Shown: one piece after another, positions 56,771-64,000 of the stretch
How the letters are laid out: the number at the start of each line of letters is the position of its first letter
How positions within the stretch are numbered: position 1 is the first letter of the stretch
Origin: Cherax quadricarinatus
Lineage: Eukaryota; Arthropoda; Malacostraca; Decapoda; Parastacidae
DNA: 64,000 nucleotides
Direction of reading: 5' to 3'
Assembly: GCF_038502225.1 (NCBI RefSeq)
Contig: NC_091300.1
Coordinates: forward strand, 45,145,188 to 45,209,187
Made by a program: the position numbers and the translations under genes
Notes under the pieces: generated by a model
Seen by the model: only the letters and a program-made list of their open reading frames with translations
Told to the model about the DNA's origin: nothing
The model's database searches: none

Positions 56771-58483
56771 TCACACTCCACTAAGTCCCTGCCACCCCAC
56801 CATATGCGGACATCCCCCATCACCACCTCCACTCGAAGGCCCCTTTCCCCCCCTGCCCGAATATACCTCTGCTTCACATATAGCGCCTTCACCCAAGGTC
56901 CTAATGCCATCAATCCCAATCCTCCCTGTCTTACCGCAGTCATTACCACATCTTTGCCCAACCACGCCCTCCCAAAACCCCCACACATACCTTAATACTC
57001 TCCTTTGTAATTCCATAATGTCCTGACTTCGTAAGGGATAAATTTCCGCCACTCCCCACACCTTACTATAAATCAGGGTATTTACCACCACAACCCTTTG
57101 ATGCAAGGTTACGTCCCCGGCCCAGAGACTCCTAAGCCTACTCAAAGCTCTGTCCATTACCTTTTCTGAATTAACCCTCCTGCTCTCCTGTGCATCTGCC
57201 AAATACAAAATCCCACAAATCTTGAGCCTTTCTACAGTTATCCAGCCAAACTCCTCCCCCAACGTCCAGCCTACCCAAGCGCCTACCTCCAGCAACTGTG
57301 ATTTCTGCTTATTAACTCTCATCCCAGTAGCATTCCCAAAAATCTCAAGTACCCTTCCCACTTTACTTAAATCTTCTATCTCATTAAGTAAAACAGTTGT
57401 ATCATCTACATAACCCACAATATTCCCACAAAAGCCTCCACTCTCCCCCATCCTTCCCGTCCCACCATCAACCAGAACATAGAAAGGATTCTGCATACAT
57501 GCAAAGAGTATTTGGGAGAGCGGACACCCCTGCCTTAAACCCTTCCTCATGTTTACACGACTACCCAATCTACCATTTACCTGTACTCTCATCGATGTAT
57601 CAGCATACAATGTCCTCACCCATCCCACCGCCCTCCCTCCAAAACCCATTCTCACCATACTCTCAATTAAAAATTCCCTATCCACATAATCATAAGCTTT
57701 CTCCCAATCCAGACCTTGAATACCGCCCTTACTACTACCCTCGAGGAAATCCCTAATACGTCCATGACCTGCCCGCATACTCCTCCCCGGGATTCCAAAC
57801 TGTCCCCCATGTATCACCGACCTCATGACCTTCTTCAGTCTATTTCCTAAGATTTTCGCAAAAACCTTGTAATCTGCGCACATCGGAGATATTGCTCGAT
57901 AAGCACTCAAAACTCTTCCCCCCCTCTGCTTTGGCACCAAAACTATGACACCCGTACTTTGCGATTTGCCCAACTTCCCACTAGTTAACATATGATCCAA
58001 TACCCTAACAAAGCATTGCCTAATACACCCCCAATGTGCTCTATAAAAATCATTTGGTATACTGTCTATCCCTGGTGTTTTCCCGGTACTCATCCCTAAA
58101 ACTGCCTCTTCCACCTCAGCCTCACTTATACCACCCTCCAACCCCACTCTATCCTGCTTACTTAAAACACTATGGAACCCCCCTCCAAAAATTCCCTCCC
58201 AGGAACCCCCCTCCCTCCTACTCCATTTCTCCCTAAACCAACTATCAGCATAGAGACTCATACTTTCCGTGTTGGATAGGACCCGACCCTCTGGATACCC
58301 TCCCACCCCAGGGCTTGTCTCCAATTGTAGAATGGTGGTTACCGTCTGTCGGTCTCGAAATTTACGTAAAACAAACCCGGACGGCATATCACCCCACAAT
58401 GCGTCCTCTAACCCCGCCCTAACCCTGATTGCATCAAACCTATCATTGTGTAGTTCAGCTATTCTACTCCGAAGACTAGCCAT
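56771..58483 (-). CDS. Tx1/L1-like reverse transcriptase (3' part of ORF2)
   Basis: A 570-codon uninterrupted frame: GMSTGKTPGIDSIPNDFYRA (entry motif), GVIVLVPKQRGG and a RAISPMCADYKVFAKILGNR block, GQFGIPGRSM, GIQGLDWEKAYDYVDREFLI (motif A), GLRQGCPLSQILFACMQNPF (motif B), and GYVDDTTVLL (motif C with YVDD in place of the usual F/YADD), then FGNATGMRVNKQKSQLLEVG. RQGCPLS and the NPF block point to the Tx1/L1 group. The true ORF begins far upstream: the preceding endonuclease frame is in the same phase and is separated by a single TGA at 58502-58504. Confidence 0.88.
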   Translation of the reverse strand: MASLRSRIAELHNDRFDAIRVRAGLEDALWGDMPSGFVLRKFRDRQTVTTILQLETSPGVGGYPEGRVLSNTESMSLYADSWFREKWSRREGGSWEGIFGGGFHSVLSKQDRVGLEGGISEAEVEEAVLGMSTGKTPGIDSIPNDFYRAHWGCIRQCFVRVLDHMLTSGKLGKSQSTGVIVLVPKQRGGRVLSAYRAISPMCADYKVFAKILGNRLKKVMRSVIHGGQFGIPGRSMRAGHGRIRDFLEGSSKGGIQGLDWEKAYDYVDREFLIESMVRMGFGGRAVGWVRTLYADTSMRVQVNGRLGSRVNMRKGLRQGCPLSQILFACMQNPFYVLVDGGTGRMGESGGFCGNIVGYVDDTTVLLNEIEDLSKVGRVLEIFGNATGMRVNKQKSQLLEVGAWVGWTLGEEFGWITVERLKICGILYLADAQESRRVNSEKVMDRALSRLRSLWAGDVTLHQRVVVVNTLIYSKVWGVAEIYPLRSQDIMELQRRVLRYVWGFWEGVVGQRCGNDCGKTGRIGIDGIRTLGEGAICEAEVYSGRGGKGPSSGGGDGGCPHMVGWQGLSGV

Positions 58484-58501
58484 GTCATCACTCCTACCAC
58501 C

Positions 58502-59438
58502 TCACCCATCATAACAATCTTGCAACTGTCCCTCCAGATAATTTTGCAACCCAAAACGCCACCTCGCCTCTTCTCGTCCCCTAACCTTAAAAAAATTCGC
58601 TATCTCAGGTTTGGCCTGCATTTCCCACCAATCTAACAGATCTATCTCCCTATCCCTAGCCTCCCAAAAATGCATCCACCAATCACTGAAAAAAGGCCCC
58701 TCCCCCTTCTCCTTAAGAAGCCTTACATTTAATTTCCAGTACCCAGAATAAATACGCACTACTCCATCCCACATCAGATCTGCTATTACCGCCCTGTGAT
58801 CAGAAAACCCCACATCGAAGGTTCGCACCCTCACAACATCTATGCCCTGCTTAATATAGATTCTGTCCAATCGCGCCTCATATCCCCTACGGACGAACGT
58901 GTGCTCCACTAGGTATCCCCCCTCCCCACCACATCAACAACCCCAATATCTCGCAATACATCCCTCAGAACACTCAACACACAACCCGCCCCTCTCGGTT
59001 CGACATCACCACTCCGTATCACTCAATTCCAATCACCTCCTATTACTGTTATAGCAGGCAAACCTCTCAAGTGATACAGCAATACCTCCCTGACAAAATC
59101 TACTTTTACTCTGGTATTGCTAGTTGCTGGCATGTAAACACCTACGAAACTAGCCCGACTCTCACCCCAGACACCATCCACCCTCACGACCCTCCCACCC
59201 CCCCCTCTTCCCAACCCATGACACGCAAGGGGCTGGTCTCCTTTACTGCCACTGCTACCCCACCTTTCAATTGCAACCCACTGCTAACATACATCCGATA
59301 TCCTTTCACCCTCAACTCACATCCAGCCCTGTGATTATGCTCTTGCAAAAAACAAATGTCAACATCAAACCGCCGTAAAAACCACTCCAACCAAACTTTC
59401 TTGACCTCTGTCTTAAGGTCATTAACATTAAGTGACAC
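58502..59438 (-). pseudogene. Tx1/L1-like ORF2 endonuclease domain (interrupted)
   Basis: Three open pieces. 59438-59184 has SLNVNDLKTEVKK and DICFLQEHNHRAG (metal-binding Asn and catalytic-Glu blocks). 59214-59023 ends in VIGGDWN (the GDWN block), after which a TGA follows at once. 58909-58502 has LDRIYIKQG and FSDHRAVIADL (the SDH block). Frameshifts lie between the pieces. All catalytic blocks are recognisable, so decay is recent or moderate. Confidence 0.85.
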
Positions 59439-59447
59439 ATCTGAAAT

Positions 59448-60374
59448 TTATAGAAGGGGCGGCTTTCCCCTATGCCGCTGGGATTTACTCATTGCACTTT
59501 TCACATTGCGTGTACCTTTGTTACTCGATTTTTCCTGTGCAGTCACCTCCCCCCTCCCTCTCCCACACTGCAACTCAGGCGCGCCTCTACCACTATGAGA
59601 CATCGGCTCCACCACCGCTGCCCATGACTTCTTCCCCGGCCTCTGTCCCGGGGTAATGACCTCGTCTATCTCTGACGCAGCAGTTCTTTTCCTAGAAATT
59701 CCGCTTACACACATATCACCACCAGGCGAATCCTCCTGGTGTACCTCCACGACCACCACACGCTCCAGTCCTTTCTTACTCAAGGCTTCCTCCACGTTTT
59801 GTTGTCCCTCCAGCGCTCTGTCCTCGCATAAACTGAGGACACCTTCTGCACAGGGCTCCTCCCCATCCAGAAAATCCTTGATCACATCTGCCAATAAACC
59901 ATCCTGGGTCGAAGCTTCCTGGACTAAAGACTCCTCAGATGTCACCTTCGTCTCCCCCAACGCCCCTGGGAGAGTGACACACGTCTCCGCCGCCGCCACC
60001 TCCCTTTCGACCTCCTCGCTCCAGAGGTCAGTCCTCCGTCCTCCCGAGGCACCAGAGCCAGGCACCAAATCACACGGCTGCTGAATCACAAGTGGAGTCC
60101 CCAGAACTCGAGGAGCCTGCCTCCTAGGACACTGGGCTGCCATGTGCTCATAAGAGCTACACAAACGACATGTTTTCCTCTGACCAGCATAGTACACAAA
60201 AACCTGTGTTCTATAACCGGTCATCGTAACATAGGATGGTATAGGCCTTGTTAAAGATATTTTGAGGGTGTAAGAACCCTCCGGCAGCCCTTCATATGGA
60301 CCATCCCTCCACACTCCCATGGTTGCAGAATGCACTGTCCCATAACTGCTGAAAAACTCCTGTAGACCATACAT
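59448..60374 (-). pseudogene. Tx1/L1-like ORF1 with CCHC zinc knuckle
   Basis: A 308-codon frame containing CRLCSSYEHMAAQCP, a C-x2-C-x4-H-x4-C zinc knuckle at about residues 59-71. It is preceded by a strand-rich region and followed by an acidic, low-complexity tail with a basic C-terminus. The N-terminal part lies in a different frame at 60603-60292 (MNVLLPGIIRDAYDIPNEEL, RRM-like by position), so one frameshift near 60330 splits the gene. ORF1 proteins of this kind bind the element RNA. Confidence 0.82.
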
Positions 60375-60752
60375 TTCGTACCTTCACCCATGTGAAGTAC
60401 TTAGAGACGTCATGTAAAACGACATCCACCGCTGAATTCACACTCACGCGTTGTTCCTGGTAATGCTCGACAATTCTTGTGTAGAAGCCGGCTCGTGCAA
60501 ATTTCACGAAGATTCTTGTCAAACCATTAAGAGCGACGCCATACAATTCCTCATTAGGAATATCATATGCATCCCTGATGATGCCAGGGAGAAGGACGTT
60601 CATCGTAGCGCCACTTAATGTACCACGAACCAGCTCAATGCCATTTTAATATCCAAGTGAAAACAGGTAAACTGCGCAAAAGCCAACTCAATCAGGAGCG
60701 TCTGCGCAGCACGTCCACACGGCCCGTGAGCGATGAGGACAATGTCTGGAAT

Positions 60753-60786
60753 GAATTAAGTTCGTAACTCGAGGTGCCACTGTATT
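60753..60786. mobile_element. Small DNA element (MITE-like), right part
   Basis: gaattaagttcgtaactcga, then ggtgccactgta, continues the left part at 55641-55719. The tacagtggcacctcgagtta end (complement) resembles a terminal inverted repeat. Confidence 0.55.
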
Positions 60787-60828
60787 TCCAATTTATATTT
60801 TATAATGCAGATGTAAATATTTTAATTA

Positions 60829-60945
60829 TAATGCACAAATAACCCGCATATAGGAGAGAGAAGCTTACAACGACGTTTCGATCCGACTTGGACCGAAACG
60901 CCGTCGTAAGCTCCTCTCTCCTACTTGGTTATTTGTGTATTGTTC
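60829..60945. mobile_element. Foldback element 6 (CGAAACG type)
   Basis: Arms at 60829-60880 and 60893-60941 are about 85% complementary (aatgcacaaataacc ... gcttacaacgacgtttcg against cgaaacgccgtcgtaagc ... ggttatttgtgtatt), with a 12-base centre. Same subfamily as 41030-41160. The right flank (tgttccagtcacggtattgt) is the inverted counterpart of gactggaacaatgcac at 41040. Confidence 0.87.
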
Positions 60946-61059
60946 CAGTCACGGTATTGTGCCATTTTGCTATTTATTTCTAATTATATCATGGCACTGG
61001 GTTTTCCATTCTCTTGGAAGTATAAAAAGCTACTGATACATTTGTTTTCCCCATGTGAC

Positions 61060-61316
61060 ACTCCATCCTCACACTGTGTGACACTGTGACACTGTGTGAC
61101 ACTGTGTGACACTGTATGACACTGTGTGACACTGTGTGACACTCCATCCTCACACTGTGTGACACTGTGTGATACTCCATCCTCACACTGTGTGACACTG
61201 TGTGACACTCCATCCTCACACTGTGTGACACTGTGTGATACTCCATCCTCACACTGTGTGACACTGTGTGACACTCCATCCTCACACTGTGTGACACTCC
61301 ATCCTCACACTGTGTG
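61060..61316. repeat. 33-bp minisatellite, about 7 copies
   Basis: Copies of cactgtgtgacactgtgtga followed by cactccatcctca, with irregular spacing on the left. The 33-bp period keeps frame, giving SHSVTQCEDGV on the minus strand; no gene support. Confidence 0.93.
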
Positions 61317-61482
61317 GATCATCAAGACAATCCCTGAATAAATGTCGATATTATTTATACATCCTACAATGGGAGAAACAACTCCGGCGAGACTTGGACT
61401 TAACCAAAACTTCGTCCCACAACAGCAGCGGCTGCTCAGTAGTCCCATAGAATTTTCTTTCAGGTCCAACAGTGCCTAGAGC

Positions 61483-61579
61483 ATGACCATAACCCACGCG
61501 AGAACATGACCTTACCCCACGCGAGAACATGACCTTACCCCACGCGAGAACATGACCTTAACCCACGCGAATGTGGCTG
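61483..61579. repeat. 23-bp tandem repeat, 4 copies
   Basis: Copies of catgaccttaccccacgcga followed by gaa, with slight variation in the first and last units. Confidence 0.93.
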
Positions 61580-61719
61580 GAGTCTTGAAGGAGACTCGTC
61601 TGACCCTGTACCCACAACTCTACTTCAGCACCTGAGAAGCTATTACAGGTCGTGTACGTTCAACAATATGTTGTCACTGTGAAAGAAGATCGTGTGAAGA
61701 TTCCCCCTCGGTTTAATGT

Positions 61720-61765
61720 TAGATTATTATAATCATAACTAAGAGCTAAATCCAGAAGGGTCAGT
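61720..61765. mobile_element. SINE-tail scrap
   Basis: ttagattattataatcataa, then ctaagagctaaatccagaag, resembles the ATTATAATCA/AGCGCTAA end of the SINE family at 21842 and 38085. A very short, diverged match. Confidence 0.45.
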
Positions 61766-61949
61766 TTAATGTTAGAACTTAATAACTATGTGCTTTTCTT
61801 ATATATACTGATAGGAGGCTTGTGTGATGTATAGTGTGCTCGATGGTCTTTCTTCTTTGTTTTTGTCTGTGACGGGTTGCTTCTCCTGTGTCCAACAACG
61901 TGTACGTGATAATTTATGTATGTACTTATTGTTCTCCACAGTGTTATAC

Positions 61950-61978
61950 TATATATATATATATATGTGTGTGTGTAT
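61950..61978. repeat. (TA)n(TG)n microsatellite
   Basis: About nine TA followed by six TG units. Confidence 0.9.
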
Positions 61979-61984
61979 TTTGTC

Positions 61985-63090
61985 TGTACAAGATGTGTTC
62001 TCAATAAAATAAGTAAAAAAAAAAACTATGATGATGAACTATGTTAATTAATAACGACTCTCTAGAAAATTTTAATAAGACAATATGATTTTTTTTTTAT
62101 ATTATGTATCTTAGGGCTTGATATAGATAAATAATATTGTGTATTCCACCAGTTTTATATTTTAAGTAATAAATTCCGTGGGTTTCATGCTAACATAATG
62201 ATTTTCATTTTGCAACTGTACGTATCAGTTAATGGAGAACAGCACCAGCGGTGTTTGCCTCATCTACCTGAGAGACAAAGCTAAACAAACACTTAGTTCG
62301 CTCATAATAAGTGTCCCATGTGAACATCTCGCAGCTTAATCGATTCTTACCTCGTACACCTCAAAAATCATGTAGTTTTTTGATGAAAATTTGAAATGAG
62401 TCAAAATAAATGCTAAGTTTATTTTAAGCTGAAGATAAGTTTCCTCTTCATTTACTGTAAAAAATGTGACACGGAGTCTTAATGACCCTGTCATTGATTA
62501 ATTGGATTTTAAAGCCAAGTTAATCAACGAATTAGCAGCACACACTGTACTGTGATAAGTACACCTCTGGATGTGTGTACTACGAGCAACAGTACATGTA
62601 CACCTGGAGAGCTATATAAATCTCAGTATACAGAGTCTAATTCTATAAGCCTCGTGTATTCTATGAAATTTAAACTCCATTAATAAACCATGAAGCAAGA
62701 CTTACTTAACACTGTCATACCACTGCGGTATTAAGGTACTCGGTGCATTTAAATATAAAAAAAGAAATAGAAAGACTTATTTCAACTTGTAAATTATTCA
62801 GATGGGATGGATCTAACTTACACTGTTTCCGGATCCAGAAGCAGCAGAGAAACATATCACAGGAACCGAGACGTTGTCTGTCTTCATGCGACGTAATAGA
62901 CGAGTCTATTGTTGTGGTCATCACAGTGCTCGGCAAGCTGCCTCCGTCAGCGTTCATTCTCAATACTTGAACGTCCACCAAACAAGTTTTGTGCAGTAAT
63001 ACATCATACTCGAATGTGTTGAATTTAGCCAATAAATAAAACGTACATGGATATACGGAGTCACCTTTATATGTGATGTAACTGTTAGAA
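61985..63090. other. Unassigned 1.1-kb AT-rich region
   Basis: Includes a 133-codon minus-strand frame (62715-63116) and an overlapping 75-codon plus-strand frame (62743-62970) with no recognised motif. The overlap and lack of any domain argue against either being a confirmed gene, though a small exon cannot be excluded. Confidence 0.4.
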
Positions 63091-63099
63091 AACCTGCAA

Positions 63100-63216
63100 G
63101 CTGAAGAATGAGACAATTGTGCAGCATCTAGGAATCTTTATCGAGGAAACGTTTTGACTGGCGAAACGTTTCCTCGGTATAGATTCCAAATGTTTCACAA
63201 GTGTCTCGTTCTTCAC
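63100..63216. mobile_element. Foldback element 7 (CGAAACGTTTCCTCG type)
   Basis: Inverted arms at 63102-63152 and 63163-63215 (gaagaatgagacaattgtgc ... ctttatcgaggaaacg against cgtttcctcggtatag ... acaagtgtctcgttcttc) are about 85% complementary around a centre of about 10 bases (gactgg). The right arm has ggcgaaacgtttcctcg. Confidence 0.87.
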
Positions 63217-64000
63217 CTTTAATTAGTTGCCAGGATTTCTTTTTTCTTCTTCCTCCAACTTTTCGTTTTTATTTCGCTCATTAAACGAGAAATGGGCGAA
63301 GATTCTAAGGACAACATGAAGGTGCCGTGTCAGCATGGTTGTAGGATCCATTCCCAGCATCCTGGCAAAGCTTCAATAACTTAAAAGACTTCAGCGGCGG
63401 AGCTTCAAACTTTCAAAAAAGTTTCCTTCTAATTCGACAACAGCAGAGTGAAATTCAGGCGTGTAGGAGCACATCTGAAAAAAATTGTGTATAAAAGATT
63501 GTTAGGTTAGGTTAGGTAAGGTTCGTCAGGAAACAGGAATAAAAGATTGTGAAGTTTCTTATTCCCGTAATACATTAGAGGCTGCCTCTTCTGAATGACT
63601 TCCATATTTAATGGTTAAAGCATCTTACAGACAGATATCGGTCTGAGATAATGAGAGAAGCCTCTTCACGATTTTCTTGAAATAGATTTGGTTTGTGTCC
63701 TAATTTGCCATTTTTTTTTAAGAAACTAGAATATTAGTTTCCATGGGGTGAACATTAAAAACATTAGTTTCCATATTATAATCTATTAATGTTTCTTCTG
63801 ATTCACTTCAAATCTTCAGCGCAAATGATTAACTTCATTAGAATCTTATGCCACACACTGTACTATTCTAGTCACGTCGTTGAGGTGCAGAGGGCTGGAG
63901 TTATCCGGAAAAAATGTACCAGCAGCGAACGCAGCCACAAAAAATCATAGAAAACAAAATTTCAATCTACGCAAATTCTATGCCCTGGGTATATGCAGGC
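63217..64000. other. Unassigned right edge
   Basis: Nothing recognised apart from a short TTAGG run at 63502-63516 (ttaggttaggttagg, then taagg). AT-rich. Confidence 0.5.

Larger units (their letters stand above)
55720..60744 (-). mobile_element. Tx1/L1-like non-LTR retrotransposon, near full length
   Basis: A 5.0-kb minus-strand element. The 5' region and ORF1 lie at 60603-59448, ORF2 endonuclease at 59438-58505, RT at 58501-56771, and a 3' untranslated region ends in a T run (55722-55732, the complement of the A tail). tctggaat flanks both sides (55712-55719 and 60745-60752), a probable target duplication. A SINE fragment at 56124-56182 sits in the 3' UTR. A few frameshifts and stops make it inactive. 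It is the most complete LINE here. Confidence 0.87.

Noticed and set aside
60984..61341. Repeating SHSVTQCEDGV frames of about 100 codons
   Set aside because: The 33-bp minisatellite keeps frame by arithmetic, and overlapping frames on both strands are equally open.
62715..63116. A 133-codon minus-strand gene
   Set aside because: It overlaps an open frame on the other strand, has no recognisable motif, and begins inside or beside a foldback element; kept only as unassigned sequence.

Overview
This window reads as repeat-dominated eukaryotic DNA, most likely from a decapod crustacean (crayfish/shrimp/crab type). That is inferred from non-LTR retrotransposon and SINE families I recognise as typical of decapod assemblies, from huge minisatellites and long dinucleotide runs, and weakly from an arthropod-type TTAGG run near the right end. 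I found no host protein-coding gene, rRNA or tRNA gene, and no prokaryotic feature. Almost every coding signal belongs to transposable elements, most of them broken.

Layout. 0-3.2 kb: a roughly 60-bp minisatellite, then a GT run. 3.2-6.1 kb: two head-to-tail minus-strand fragments of a jockey/CR1-type LINE (called family 1 here), the second carrying a SINE-like insertion. 6.1-6.6 kb: a 28-bp minisatellite. 7-9.9 kb: a decayed plus-strand LINE of a second family (family 2). 10.2-11.7 kb: LINE 3' fragments (family A) interrupted by a 633-bp hAT element with a perfect 8-bp target duplication. 11.7-13.5 kb: a 37-bp minisatellite. 13.6-15.9 kb: a 27-bp minisatellite into which a 5'-truncated LINE with an intact 563-codon RT frame has inserted (family C). 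15.9-17.3 kb: three foldback elements, a GT run and a 30-bp minisatellite. 17.4-18.5 kb: a LINE ORF1 fragment abutting an opposite-strand LINE C-terminus. 18.8-19.2 kb: two divergent copies of a tRNA-like SINE. 19.3-23 kb: largely unannotatable. 23-23.7 kb: another LINE 3' end. 24-29 kb: two more family-2 LINE copies with nested SINEs, CAGG and AC runs. 30.1-34.9 kb: two minus-strand family-A LINEs, one retaining an SGNH-esterase ORF1. 34.9-37.8 kb: a plus-strand family-1 LINE followed by a poly(A)-tailed SINE-like repeat. 38-44 kb: SINE copies, small tandem repeats and unique DNA. 44.17-55.1 kb: an 11-kb array of a 29-bp unit whose minus strand is almost stop-free in all three frames. 55.3-60.8 kb: a GGC run, a 14-bp minisatellite and a nearly full-length Tx1/L1-like LINE inserted into a small palindromic-type DNA element. 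60.8-64 kb: a foldback element, two minisatellites, another foldback element and unique sequence.

How it fits together. The window is a stack of nested insertions (LINE in minisatellite, hAT in LINE, SINE in LINE, LINE in MITE) that gives relative ages. Two features go beyond ordinary repeat annotation. The first is the frame-independent 29-bp array. The second is a recurring set of seven elements, six of them clear foldbacks, most carrying a small hairpin followed by GAAAC, which resembles the stem-II/GAAA part of hammerhead ribozymes known from Penelope-like elements. No Penelope reverse transcriptase is visible here, so that link is an inference.
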